A stretch of DNA of 38,704 bases from Terrisporobacter othiniensis (GTDB lineage Bacteria; Bacillota; Clostridia; Peptostreptococcales; Peptostreptococcaceae): contig NZ_JWHR01000005.1 in the NCBI RefSeq assembly GCF_000808015.1, positions 1 to 38,704 of the forward strand, read 5' to 3'. Below are positions 15,661 through 24,461 of the stretch, in pieces (position 1 is the stretch's first letter; the number at the start of each line of letters is the position of its first letter). The notes below the pieces were generated by a model, which saw nothing but the letters and a program-made list of their open reading frames with translations, searched no databases and had not been told where the DNA came from. The position numbers were made by a program, and so were the translations under genes.

Positions 15661-15709
15661 AGTTAAGTTCATATTAAGTTTTTTATAATCGTATAAAGAT
15701 TTTGTGAAG
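15661..15709 (-). promoter_or_regulatory. KdpE-like box upstream of the TPR-kdpDE operon
   Basis: On the minus strand CTTCACAAAATCTTTATA (15709-15692) matches the trk-operon box at 16 of 18 positions. A weaker partner beginning CTTAATA (15678-15661) lies 31 bp downstream, the same spacing as in front of trk. A TATAAT-like -10 (15650-15645) has a poor -35 overlapped by the weaker box. This suggests autoregulation plus trk control by KdpE (inference). Confidence 0.6.
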
Positions 15710-15730
15710 ATTAAAGACTCCTTTAATATA

Positions 15731-15760
15731 AAAAAGCAGCAATAATTAAATTGCTGTTTT
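15731..15760 (-). terminator. Terminator of yitT
   Basis: CAGCAAT (15737-15743) pairs with ATTGCTG (15750-15756). On the minus strand the stem is followed by GCTTTTTTA. It separates yitT from the TPR-kdpDE promoter. Confidence 0.7.
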
Positions 15761-15765
15761 GTAGA

Positions 15766-16617
15766 CTATAATTTTTTTTCTTTAAATCCACCACCTTTTA
15801 CTTCATCAATATTATTAATTGAGACGAAAGCATTTTTATCTTCTTTATATATTATTTCTTTTATTTTAGCAACTTGACTAGATGCAACTACACAATATAT
15901 CATTTTCTTGTTCACTTTTGAGTAAGCACCTTGTGCATCTAAGAAAGTTACACCTTTACCTGTGGTCTTCATTATATTACTCGCTATCTCACCATATTTT
16001 TCTGATATAAGCAAAATCAACTTTTGTTTATTAAAAATATCCTTTGCCTTTTCTATTGATATGGATGTTAAATACATGGAAATTAATGTATACATTGCTT
16101 TAAGTCCACCAAATAACACTCCACCCACACATATAATAAAAAAGTTTATTACTAGTGATGCATTCTTTATGGATATATCGTATTTAATTTTTAGAGCTGC
16201 CATTACAATATCCAAGCCTCCAACAGATGAGTTTGCTTTAAATATTAATCCAACTCCAACACCAATTAGAATACCTCCAAAAATACTTTGAATCATTAGG
16301 TCATCTATCCTTATATATTTATAAAGATTTTCTGAAATTCCTAAAGCAAAAGAATAAATAAACATATTTATAATACTTGTAAAAAAGAACTCTTTATCCA
16401 CATACTTTTTACAAATAATAAAAATTGGAATATTCATTACTATTATGGCTATACCTTGATTAATTCCAAATAATTTATTTAGTATGACTACTATTCCTGC
16501 AAGACCACTACTAAGCAGGTCTGCTGGTGCTAAAAATCCATTGATTCCTATGGCAGATATTATTATTCCTATAATTATTAATAATTGCTTTCCGACTTTA
16601 CTTTCTAAAAAATCCAC
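15766..16617 (-). CDS. YitT-family membrane protein
   Basis: A 283-aa protein. The N-terminal two thirds hold about five or six membrane segments of the YitT type, with the typical GINGFLAPADLLSSGLAGI and GGLDIVMAALK motifs (the latter after SSV). The C-terminal DUF2179 domain contains GKGVTFLDAQGAYSK and ends around SINNIDEVKGGGF. The function is unknown; transport is often suggested. The start codon is GTG 16617, 6 nt after a GGGGGGAG binding site. Monocistronic, with a terminator right after the stop. Confidence 0.85.
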   Translation of the reverse strand: MDFLESKVGKQLLIIIGIIISAIGINGFLAPADLLSSGLAGIVVILNKLFGINQGIAIIVMNIPIFIICKKYVDKEFFFTSIINMFIYSFALGISENLYKYIRIDDLMIQSIFGGILIGVGVGLIFKANSSVGGLDIVMAALKIKYDISIKNASLVINFFIICVGGVLFGGLKAMYTLISMYLTSISIEKAKDIFNKQKLILLISEKYGEIASNIMKTTGKGVTFLDAQGAYSKVNKKMIYCVVASSQVAKIKEIIYKEDKNAFVSINNIDEVKGGGFKEKKL

Positions 16618-17692
16618 CTGTCACTCCCCCCTTTTTACATATATTCCCAATTACTATTCTATCTAATTTCTCATTATAATGGATAAGAATTATGTATAAT
16701 GATTTTTTTAGATAAAAGCTTTACTTTTCACCAACCACATCCTCTAATTTGGCCTCATATTGTTAAAGCATTTTCATTTAAATTTAGTAGTATAATAAAA
16801 AAGCTGCTTATATTAATAATAAACAGCTTTTTATATATTTTATGTTTGATATACAGACATTAATATAATAAGTGACTAATTATTATATTTCAACTAGACA
16901 TACTTGCCTCCTTAATTTGAGACTGTAATATTATATTAATACCTGGTGCAATTTGTTATATTTTGTATTTTATTATATATCAATCTTACTTTTTTATTAA
17001 TATTAATATTTCAAGTACTAAATCAACTTGATCAATATTTAGATATACTTTCATATCAGGTTAATTTTTATATTTATAACAAGATGCTGGCAACAATTAA
17101 GTTACTGATTTTTTCAAATTTTTGTATAAGCTCTAGTATTTTGCCTTTCCCAGGAAATACATATACTAACTCCAAGTACTGCTTTACTATATCATCTATC
17201 TTTATTACTTACTATTTCATATCTTTTCCTTATTTTATAGTAACTTTAAAACTAATTTGATTATATAACTTTAAAACAACTCCATTTTTCCTTAACATAG
17301 ATCTTAAAATACAATACGAAAAAACTATTTGCAAATGATAAGTATATAACATACTATTTTGCTGCTTCATCCTAATCTATATTTCCCTGCAAATTATTTT
17401 CAATAAATTTTATATGTTCATTTAATTAGTACTACTCTCTCAAACACAACATCTTTTATTTAATTCTACATTCATACATAATATCCTTTGTTAAAATAAA
17501 ATACTGCATACTACTACAAATTTAAAATAGTAACCACAGTAAACTACTGTGATTCCTATAAATATACATTTATTTATAAAATTATTAAAAATAAAGAAAT
17601 TTGTGTTATGTAAGTTATTAATAATAATGTTATTAAAATTATAATTAATTGAGTATATTGATAATATAAGATTAATTCTTAAGGAGGCTATT
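16618..17692. other. 1.07-kb stretch without an intact gene; traces of decayed minus-strand coding
   Basis: No intact gene is seen. The minus strand has coding-like fragments broken by stops and shifts: IDDIVKQYLELVYVFPGKG then ILELIQKFEKISNLIVASI around 17070-17195, and YEAKLEDVVGEK followed by a stop near 16720-16760. I cannot assign them to a family. A terminator-like hairpin (16798-16832) and a CACAGTA/TACTGTG hairpin (17534-17550) lie within. The plus-strand frame 16946-17260 has no binding site and low-complexity composition, so it is not called. Confidence 0.4.
16798..16832. terminator. Orphan bidirectional terminator
   Basis: AAAAAGCTG (16798-16806) pairs with CAGCTTTTT (16824-16832) across a 17-nt loop. 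No intact gene ends here, so it may have served a minus-strand gene that has decayed. Confidence 0.5.
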
Positions 17693-18820
17693 ATGAGGAA
17701 TATAATTGACTATGTGGAAAGTGAATTTCACACCATGAATGAAAAAAAATTTAATACTGTAGACTCTCTTATTCTTTCTCAAGTTACCAACTACTTATAC
17801 GATGACTTAGTAGGTAATTTGTCTAACCTTAAACCTCCTATATATTTTAAAGATCTATTGAAAGCAGAATACTTTGGAAAAATGTTTCGTAGCTTTATTT
17901 TACCTAAAAAAAATAAACACCTATTATTTTCTTTAGCTGCAAGTCCAAGGTTTAGAAATATTGAAATTAATTATCATGTATCAAAAATAGACTCCGATGA
18001 AGAAAAACAATTTTCTGCTACAACATTTATATTGAGTAACGAGTTTGCTTATTTGGGTTTTAGAGGAACGGATACTACTGTAGTTGGTTGGAAAGAAGAT
18101 TTTAATATGGCTTTTGTTTGCCCTATCCCATCTCAACTTGAAGGGGTTGATTATGTAAATACAATTGCAAAATTATTGCCCCATAAGTTATATATTGGAG
18201 GCCATTCAAAAGGTGGCAATATTGCTGTTTATTCTGCAATGAATTGTAACAATAGTATAAAGCCTAGGATAGAAAAAATATATAGTCATGATGGACCTGG
18301 TTTTAGAGAAGAAGTTATAAAAAGTGAAGAATTTAAATCTATTAAATATAAAATAAATAAAACTATACCCTACTCATCCTTAGTTGGTATTCTGCTTGAA
18401 AATCATGAATATTATCATGTTGTAAAAAGTAGCGGTGTAGGAGGTATTATGCAGCATGATCCTTTTTGGTGGGAAGTTGGAAATGAAGATTTCATATACC
18501 TAGACGAACTGTCATCAAAATCTAAATATATTAACAAAACTCTCAATACTTGGCTTAGTCAAATTTCTGATGAAAAACGCAAACAATTTATAGAAGCCTT
18601 GTTTGAAATTTTAAATTCAACAAAATGTGAAACCATTACTGATATTGCAGTTAACTGGAAAACTAATCTTCCTATTATCTTGGATGCGATAAAGCATATG
18701 GACCCAGAGGAAAAAGTTCTTATCATGGAGTTATTTAGACAATTAGCTTTTTTATCCATTAAAATCATGTCAAAGAATGATAAAAACTATGTAATTTTAC
18801 AAAACAGAAATAAATCATAA
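17693..18820 (+). CDS. DUF2974 (Mbeg1-like) alpha/beta hydrolase
   Basis: A 375-aa protein. The catalytic region has FAYLGFRGTDTTVVGWKEDF (oxyanion side) and the nucleophile elbow GGHSKGGNIAVYSA, with Ser in GHSKG. Asp in SHDGPGF and a His in the following DPFWW-containing region (GIMQHDPFWWEV) are candidate triad members. Length and motifs match the DUF2974/Mbeg1-like family, related to lipases; the substrate is unknown. No signal peptide or membrane segment is visible, so it is probably cytosolic. AAGGAGG lies well placed before ATG 17693. Monocistronic with a strong terminator. Confidence 0.8.
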   Translation: MRNIIDYVESEFHTMNEKKFNTVDSLILSQVTNYLYDDLVGNLSNLKPPIYFKDLLKAEYFGKMFRSFILPKKNKHLLFSLAASPRFRNIEINYHVSKIDSDEEKQFSATTFILSNEFAYLGFRGTDTTVVGWKEDFNMAFVCPIPSQLEGVDYVNTIAKLLPHKLYIGGHSKGGNIAVYSAMNCNNSIKPRIEKIYSHDGPGFREEVIKSEEFKSIKYKINKTIPYSSLVGILLENHEYYHVVKSSGVGGIMQHDPFWWEVGNEDFIYLDELSSKSKYINKTLNTWLSQISDEKRKQFIEALFEILNSTKCETITDIAVNWKTNLPIILDAIKHMDPEEKVLIMELFRQLAFLSIKIMSKNDKNYVILQNRNKS

Positions 18821-18828
18821 ATTCTTCA

Positions 18829-18873
18829 AAAAAACTGTAATGAGATTATAAATAAATCTCATTACAGTTTTTT
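18829..18873. terminator. Bidirectional terminator (hydrolase / hyp operon)
   Basis: A 19-bp perfect stem, AAAAAACTGTAATGAGATT (18829-18847) with its reverse complement (18855-18873) and a short loop, with T-runs on both strands. It ends the plus-strand hydrolase and the minus-strand hypE-hypD-proC-ppnP operon. Confidence 0.88.
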
Positions 18874-18880
18874 ACTTATC

Positions 18881-19195
18881 TTACTTGTCTTTATAAGAAC
18901 AACAATAATCTCCGTAAGTTTTAACTATTACTTCAAAACTTGATTTTTCTGGAACTATAAAGCTATCTCCTTCTTCATAAGTTCTAAACTCACTTTCATT
19001 AGGTAGACGAATATCCATTTCTCCGCCTATAACCTCCATTAATTCTTCCACACCCGTATTAAATACATACTCGCCTGGCATCATAAATCCTAGAGTTTTT
19101 CTTTCTCCATTTTCCAAATAAATAGTTCTACTAGTTACTTTTCCATCAAAATATACTGTAGCTTTTTTTACAACTTTTACATTATTAAATTCCAT
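18881..19195 (-). CDS. ppnP: Pyrimidine/purine nucleoside phosphorylase
   Basis: A 104-aa single-domain cupin (formerly DUF1255) that phosphorolyses several nucleosides to base and ribose-1-phosphate. Visible are the N-terminal [50 protein letters not shown] and [12 protein letters not shown], in the order expected for PpnP, at the usual length (about 95-105 aa). It follows proC by 17 nt with its own AAGGGG binding site, so it is the last gene of the hydroxyproline operon. A nucleoside enzyme there is unexpected; the link may be incidental. Confidence 0.82.
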   Translation of the reverse strand: MEFNNVKVVKKATVYFDGKVTSRTIYLENGERKTLGFMMPGEYVFNTGVEELMEVIGGEMDIRLPNESEFRTYEEGDSFIVPEKSSFEVIVKTYGDYCCSYKDK

Positions 19196-19212
19196 ATTAT
19201 TAGTCCCCTTTT

Positions 19213-20013
19213 TTATAGTCCTCTAGCCTTATTTACACAAGCTTTCATACATTCTATAATTGAACTTCTAAATCCTTTTTCTTCTAAAACTCTTACTGCC
19301 TCTATAGTAGTTCCACCTGGAGAACAAACCATATCTTTTAATTCACCTGGATGTTTTCCAGTTTCAAGAACCATCTTTGCACTTCCCATAACAGCTTGGG
19401 CTGCAAATTTATAAGCCTTATCTCTAGGCATTCCATCCATTACTGCTCCATCTGCTAAAGCTTCTATAAACATATATACATAAGCTGGTGAAGAACCACT
19501 TACTGAAACTACAACGTCCATTAAGTTTTCTCCCACAACTTCTGTTTTTCCAAATCCACTTAAAATATTGCAAACATAATCTAACTCTTCTTTAGTTACT
19601 AAATTATTGTGACAAACTCCTGTTATCCCTTCACAAACTAATGCTGGAGTATTAGGCATTGTTCTTACTATTTTCACATCTTTACCAAATAAAGAGTTTA
19701 ATCTTTCTAAAGTTTGACCTGGTGCTATAGTTACTATAATTTGATTTTCTCTTACATGATCTTTTATCTCATTTATTACTGTTGCATAATATTGAGGTTT
19801 TACAGCTAAAACAACTACTTCTGCTTCTTCTATTACTTTTAGATTATTTTCTGTAGTTTCAATATTTAAACTTTCTTTTGCTGCTGCTAAACTTGGAGCA
19901 TAAGCATCTGACGCTATAATTTCATCACAAGAAATAATTTTATTTTTTATGATACCTCCCATCATAGCCTTAGCCATATTTCCTGCTCCAATAAATCCTA
20001 ATTTTTTACTCAT
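19213..20013 (-). CDS. proC: Pyrroline-5-carboxylate reductase
   Basis: A 266-aa cytosolic enzyme reducing 1-pyrroline-5-carboxylate to proline with NAD(P)H. The N-terminal Rossmann loop is [26 protein letters not shown] and [16 protein letters not shown] follow. The C-terminal dimer/active-site helix contains [20 protein letters not shown], then [20 protein letters not shown]. Pyrroline-5-carboxylate is the product of HypD, encoded just upstream in the same operon, so this ProC probably completes hydroxyproline-to-proline conversion. AAAGGAGAT precedes ATG 20013. It is separated from hypD by 166 nt containing a structured element. Confidence 0.95.
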   Translation of the reverse strand: MSKKLGFIGAGNMAKAMMGGIIKNKIISCDEIIASDAYAPSLAAAKESLNIETTENNLKVIEEAEVVVLAVKPQYYATVINEIKDHVRENQIIVTIAPGQTLERLNSLFGKDVKIVRTMPNTPALVCEGITGVCHNNLVTKEELDYVCNILSGFGKTEVVGENLMDVVVSVSGSSPAYVYMFIEALADGAVMDGMPRDKAYKFAAQAVMGSAKMVLETGKHPGELKDMVCSPGGTTIEAVRVLEEKGFRSSIIECMKACVNKARGL

Positions 20014-20095
20014 TTCAAATATCTCCTTTTTCCCTAATTAACACTGTAACTATTATTTAAATTATTTATAGTAACTACAGTTTTTTATCTATAAT

Positions 20096-20179
20096 AAATT
20101 CTCCGCTCATATTTTGAGCAACGGATTTGTCTCAGTAGTAGCAAAGACATATCGTTGGCGATATGAGCGAAGCGAATTT
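20096..20179. other. Multi-hairpin element between hypD and proC
   Basis: The outer arms AAATTCTCCGCTCATAT (20096-20112) and ATATGAGCGAAGCGAATTT (20161-20179) pair over about 15 bp with an asymmetric bulge. Inside, CATATCG-TTGG-CGATATG (20148-20165) and TGTCT...AGACA (20128-20132, 20145-20149) form further stems. GCTCA...TGAGC (20105-20119) can form a local hairpin competing with the outer stem. The element is GC-richer than its surroundings and lies within the operon transcript. It may be a small palindromic repeat, an mRNA processing or stability element, or a regulatory RNA; none is demonstrated. Confidence 0.55.
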
Positions 20180-22549
20180 TTATAAAGCTTGTTCAGTACG
20201 GTCAATTATCTCATCTTGAAGAGCTTTACTTAAGTTTCTAAAGTGGTCACTATACCCAGCAACACGAACTATTAAGTCTTTATAATCCTGTGGATTATTT
20301 TGAGCATTGATTAATGTTTGTCTATCTATAACATTAAATTGTATATGATGCCCATCCATATCAAAATAAGCTCTTACTAAGTTTGCCATTTGATCTAAAC
20401 CATTTTCTCCAGCAACTACACTTGGAGTGAATTTTTGATTAAGTAATGTTCCACCAGTTCTTAAATGATCCATCTTTGATGCAGATTTTATAACTGCAGT
20501 TGGGCCATTTGTGTCTCCACTCTTAGATGGTGATATACCTTCTGATACTGGTTTCTTTGCCAGACGTCCATCTGGAGAAGCCATCATTATTTCACCAAAG
20601 TAAACATGGCAAGTAGTTGGAAGCATATTTATTCTATATTGTCCACCCTTCATATTTGGTCTACCTGTTACTGTTTTTTGGTAGAAGTTGAATACATCTT
20701 TCATTATATCGTCTGCATAATCATCGTCGTTACCATACTTAGGTGTTTTGTTGCTTACTAAATTTTTAATTATTTCATATCCTTCAAAGTTATTTTCTAA
20801 AGCATCCATTAATTCTTCCATAGAGAATTTTTTCTTATCAAATACATTATATTTAATTGATGCTAGAGAGTCTGTTATTGTTCCTATACCAACACCTTGG
20901 ATATAGTTAGTGTTGTATCTAGCTCCTCCAGCATTGTAGTCCTTACCACTTGATATACAGTCATTTGTTATTATTGATAAAAATGGAGCTGGCATATATC
21001 TAGCATAAATCTCTTCTATTACATTACTTCCTTTTATTTTTATATCTAAGAAGTATTCTATTTGCTTTTTATAAGCTTCAAATAATTCTTCGTATGATTT
21101 GAAATCTTTAGCATATCCTAATTGTAATCCTAATTGTTTTTTACTTACATTGTCATAACCATTATATAAAGTAAGTTCTAATATTTTAGGAAGGTTGAAA
21201 TATCCAGTTAATATATAAGCTTCATTTCCAAATGCTCCAGTTTCAACACATCCACTAGTTCCACCAAGTCTAGCATCTTCAATAGTTTTTCCTGCATTTA
21301 ATAACTCTTGTATTATTGCTTCTGTATTATAAAATGCTGGTTGACCCCAACCTTTTCTTGATATTTCACAAGCTCTTTTTAAGAATTTACGAGGAGTTTT
21401 TTTACTTATTTGTACGTTTGAGCTTGGTTGTAATAATTTCATTTCATCCATACAATCAAGTATTAAATAAGAAACATCATTAACTCCATCTTTACCATCT
21501 TCAGTAATACCACCAGTATTTATATTTGCAAAGTCAGTGTAAGTTCCACTTTCTTTTAATGTTATACCTACTTTAGGTGGTGCTGGTTGATTATTAAATT
21601 TAACCCATAAATTTTCTAATAATTCTAATGCTTTTTCATCATCTAAATTTCCAGCTTCTACATCTTTTTCATAGAATGGATATAGATGTTGATCTAGTCT
21701 TCCTGGGCTATATGCATCCCATGGATTTAATTCAGTAGTTACTCCTAAGTGAACAAACCAGTACATTTGAATTGCTTGCCAGTAAGTCTTAGGCTTGTGT
21801 GCAGGCACTACATCGCAGTTTGCAGCTATTTGTAATAATTCTTCTTTTCTAACTGGATCAGTTTCAACTTCTGCTAATTCTCTAGCATATGCTGCATATC
21901 TTTCCCCTAGAATTATTATTGCATCACAACATATATCCATTGCATTTAATTGAGCTAATTTATCTATAGCTTCTTTATCATTGAAATAATCTATCTTTTC
22001 CTTAGCTGCTTTAATATCTGCTTTATAATCTAAAAATCCTTTTTCATATATTTTCTTTGAACCAACAGTATGACCTGGTCCACGCTGTTCCATAAATTCA
22101 GTGAATATACCATTTTCATAACAAGTTTTCCACTCATCAGTCATGGCATTTAAAATTTTATGTCTTATTGAGCGCTTTTCCCAGAAAGGAATTATTTTTT
22201 CTTCTTGTAATTTCATATCTTCTTCTGTAACTTTGAAGAATATTAAATCTCTATCATTCATAACTTTCATATCTTCTAAAGTATGACAGCAAAGTTCTGG
22301 AAAAGATGGTGATGATTGAGGTGAATCACCTTTTTCACCAACAATTAATTCTCCCTCATTTATGCAAAGTGTTTTATTTTCCATAAAATGTTTAAATGCT
22401 AAAGCTCTCATTTCTGGAACTGAAACAGATCCTTCATATTCCATATAAGCGTCTGTCATAAGATTAGCTCTTTCCATATAAATATGTGGAGTAGCTTCTA
22501 CACTTTGCTTTCTTAATTTCTTAATTCTTTCATTCATTCCTCTTTCCAT
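20180..22549 (-). CDS. hypD: trans-4-hydroxy-L-proline dehydratase (glycyl radical enzyme)
   Basis: A 789-aa oxygen-sensitive glycyl radical enzyme that dehydrates trans-4-hydroxy-L-proline to 1-pyrroline-5-carboxylate. The thiyl cysteine and neighbouring base are C434 and E436 in GGTSGCVETG. The glycyl radical is Gly765 in RVAGYSDHF. D278 (NPWDAY), S334, F340 and Y450 are at the positions recalled for characterised clostridial HypD, separating it from glycerol, propanediol and choline enzymes. The start ATG 22549 is 4 nt after the hypE stop, with AGGGGG inside the hypE 3' end, so the genes are coupled. Needs HypE for activation. ProC follows in the operon. Confidence 0.95.
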   Translation of the reverse strand: MERGMNERIKKLRKQSVEATPHIYMERANLMTDAYMEYEGSVSVPEMRALAFKHFMENKTLCINEGELIVGEKGDSPQSSPSFPELCCHTLEDMKVMNDRDLIFFKVTEEDMKLQEEKIIPFWEKRSIRHKILNAMTDEWKTCYENGIFTEFMEQRGPGHTVGSKKIYEKGFLDYKADIKAAKEKIDYFNDKEAIDKLAQLNAMDICCDAIIILGERYAAYARELAEVETDPVRKEELLQIAANCDVVPAHKPKTYWQAIQMYWFVHLGVTTELNPWDAYSPGRLDQHLYPFYEKDVEAGNLDDEKALELLENLWVKFNNQPAPPKVGITLKESGTYTDFANINTGGITEDGKDGVNDVSYLILDCMDEMKLLQPSSNVQISKKTPRKFLKRACEISRKGWGQPAFYNTEAIIQELLNAGKTIEDARLGGTSGCVETGAFGNEAYILTGYFNLPKILELTLYNGYDNVSKKQLGLQLGYAKDFKSYEELFEAYKKQIEYFLDIKIKGSNVIEEIYARYMPAPFLSIITNDCISSGKDYNAGGARYNTNYIQGVGIGTITDSLASIKYNVFDKKKFSMEELMDALENNFEGYEIIKNLVSNKTPKYGNDDDYADDIMKDVFNFYQKTVTGRPNMKGGQYRINMLPTTCHVYFGEIMMASPDGRLAKKPVSEGISPSKSGDTNGPTAVIKSASKMDHLRTGGTLLNQKFTPSVVAGENGLDQMANLVRAYFDMDGHHIQFNVIDRQTLINAQNNPQDYKDLIVRVAGYSDHFRNLSKALQDEIIDRTEQAL

Positions 22550-22552
22550 GTC

Positions 22553-23464
22553 TTAACCCCCTATTTTTGTATTATTAAATCCATTTTTTATAAACAGTTC
22601 TTGAAGTTCTTTCATTCTGTCTTTGCTTGGAATTGTAAAGTTTTCACCTTTATATTTCATATCTAATCTGTCATATTTACTACTAGCAATATTGTGATAT
22701 GGTAATAAATTCACTTGTTTTACACATACATTTTCTTTTAAAAACTTAATTATTTCTTCCATATCCTTGTCATCGTCATTTACAGTTCCTATAACTGGAA
22801 TCCTTATATAAATATTTGCATTATTTTCACTTAAATATTTTAAATTACTAAGTATAAGCTCATTTCCCTTGCCCATATACTTTTTATGTTTTTCATTGTC
22901 CATAGTTTTTATGTCATAAAGGAAGGTATCGGTATACGGTAAAACCTTTTCATAATTAACTTCTGGCGCATATCCACACGTATCAATAGCTACATTGTAT
23001 CCTTTTCTCTTTATTTTCTTTAATAAAGAAACTATAAGGTCACTGTCTTGTAACATTACTTCCCCTCCAGATAAAGTAACTCCACCAAAAGAAGATTCAT
23101 AAAACATACTATCTTTTTCTATTTCCTTCATTATGTCATTAATTGAATAATCAGTACCTGCAATTTCCCTAGCATTGTTCACACAATAATCTAAACATTT
23201 GCCACAAGTCTCGCAACTGTTTCTATCATATTTAACATTTCCACTTTCATCATCTTTTGTGTTACAAGAGCAGACTTTAGTACAATATAGACAATTGGTA
23301 CATTTTTCTCTATTGAACATTATTTCTTTTTTAAAACTTTGACTTTCTGGATTATGACACCACCAACAATTTAATGCACAACCTTTAAAAAACACTGTTG
23401 TTCTTATTCCATCTCCATCATGGATAGAATATTTTTGAATACTTATTATATTTGGTATTTTCAT
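22553..23464 (-). CDS. hypE: HypD-activating radical SAM enzyme
   Basis: A 303-aa glycyl-radical-enzyme activase. The radical SAM cluster motif is CALNCWWC (C-x3-C-x2-C) near residue 29-36. Two ferredoxin-type cluster motifs follow, CTNCLYCTKVC and CETCGKCLDYC (about residues 55-95), as in activases of the pyruvate-formate-lyase-activase-like type II. Later motifs include TLSGGEVMLQ and DTCGYAP. It uses S-adenosylmethionine and an electron to form the glycyl radical on HypD. First gene of the operon; GGGGAGG precedes ATG 23464. The symbol follows usage for HypD activases. Confidence 0.92.
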   Translation of the reverse strand: MKIPNIISIQKYSIHDGDGIRTTVFFKGCALNCWWCHNPESQSFKKEIMFNREKCTNCLYCTKVCSCNTKDDESGNVKYDRNSCETCGKCLDYCVNNAREIAGTDYSINDIMKEIEKDSMFYESSFGGVTLSGGEVMLQDSDLIVSLLKKIKRKGYNVAIDTCGYAPEVNYEKVLPYTDTFLYDIKTMDNEKHKKYMGKGNELILSNLKYLSENNANIYIRIPVIGTVNDDDKDMEEIIKFLKENVCVKQVNLLPYHNIASSKYDRLDMKYKGENFTIPSKDRMKELQELFIKNGFNNTKIGG

Positions 23465-23479
23465 AACCTCCCCTCTTTT

Positions 23480-23634
23480 TTCATATATATGAATTTTATA
23501 CCTTTATAATTTCATGATAGTACATTGTTATTAATTTGTCATTTGTTTTTTTCATTATTTTTTATATTTTTTCATTCATATGAAATAAATATTTATTTAT
23601 ATAAGTTGACTTATTCAACATATTAATTTAATAT
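23480..23634. promoter_or_regulatory. Divergent promoter region of hyp operon and XRE-cupin gene
   Basis: On the plus strand TTGACT (23606-23611), 17 nt, TAATAT (23629-23634) suits the regulator gene. For hypE the minus strand offers ATGACA, 17 nt, TATCAT. Palindromes TTCATATATATGAA (23480-23493) and TTCATATGAA (23575-23584) share the arms TTCATAT/ATATGAA and flank the hypE promoter; they are candidate sites for the adjacent regulator. Confidence 0.45.
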
Positions 23635-23674
23635 TTAAATTATCCATAATTAAAATCCAAGGGGAGTTAAGTTA

Positions 23675-24247
23675 ATGAACTATAATGCTAGTATAGGTTT
23701 AAAAATAAAAGAACTAAGAAATGCAAAAAAATTCACACTTAAATATCTAAGTGAGGAAACTAATTTATCAATAGGTTTTTTGTCTCAGTTGGAAAGGGGA
23801 ATGACTAGCGTGGCCGTTGATTCTCTTGCTAAGATTGCAAAGGTACTAGAAGTAAATCTTCTAGACTTTTTTGACTATGCTGACGAAAACAGTAAATCTT
23901 GTATCACAAGAAGTTATGATAGAAAGTACACTGCAATAGATTCAGAAATTATTCAATACACTTTAAATAAAGATACCTTTGCTTATGATATGCTTCCAAG
24001 AGTGCAACAATTAATGCCACACAAATATAAGGAATCTGAAGATATAGAACTATATTCTCATGAGGGTGAAGAGTTTATTTATGTACTTGAAGGTGTTTTA
24101 ACCTTAAATATTGATAATACAGTAACTGATTTATATCCTGGTGATTGTGCCCATATTAAATCAACTTCACCACATAACTGGAGTAATAATACATCAAAAA
24201 TAGTAAAAATACTTACAGTAAATACTCCTAACCCTTTCAAAAAATAA
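23675..24247 (+). CDS. XRE-family regulator with cupin sensor domain
   Basis: A 190-aa transcription factor. Residues about 8-62 are an XRE HTH (IKELRNAKKFTLKYLSEET, then LSIGFLSQLERGMTSVAVDSL). Residues about 115-185 are a cupin_2 barrel with SHEGEEFIYVLEGVLTLNI and YPGDCAHIKSTSPHNW, including possible metal-binding His/Glu/His residues. Such regulators commonly sense small metabolites such as amino acids or polyamines (family knowledge). It is divergent from hypE-hypD-proC-ppnP and upstream of the decayed M20/AbgT cluster, so it may control either (inference). GGGGAG is well spaced before ATG 23675. Confidence 0.85.
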   Translation: MNYNASIGLKIKELRNAKKFTLKYLSEETNLSIGFLSQLERGMTSVAVDSLAKIAKVLEVNLLDFFDYADENSKSCITRSYDRKYTAIDSEIIQYTLNKDTFAYDMLPRVQQLMPHKYKESEDIELYSHEGEEFIYVLEGVLTLNIDNTVTDLYPGDCAHIKSTSPHNWSNNTSKIVKILTVNTPNPFKK

Positions 24248-24274
24248 TTTCACATAAATGAATTTTTCTATAAA

Positions 24275-24299
24275 AAAGGATATGAAGCTCATATCCTTT
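24275..24299 (+). terminator. Hairpin terminator after the XRE-cupin gene
   Basis: AAAGGATATGA (24275-24285) and TCATATCCTTT (24289-24299), 11-bp perfect stem with 3-nt loop. The following T-tract is weak. Confidence 0.6.
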
Positions 24300-24375
24300 C
24301 TTCAATTATTACCACTTTTATCTCCTTTTCATTGATTTCTTAATTTTATATCTGATTCTTTATGAATTTAATAGC

Positions 24376-24416
24376 ATAGCTTCATTTTTTATGTAAAGAT
24401 GAAGCTATATTTTTTG
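24376..24416 (+). terminator. Second terminator-like hairpin before the M20 pseudogene
   Basis: ATAGCTTCAT (24376-24385) and ATGAAGCTAT (24399-24408) form a 10-bp stem followed by ATTTTTTG. It lies after the regulator's own terminator, so it may be a relic of a lost gene or a leader attenuator of the decayed operon. Confidence 0.5.
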
Positions 24417-24461
24417 TATAATTTTATTTTAAATATAAAATATACATAATTTCTTTTTATA

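Noticed and set aside
16946..17260. Plus-strand open frame of 104 codons with hydrophobic composition.
   Set aside because: No ribosome binding site, low-complexity AT-driven composition, and coding traces lie on the other strand.
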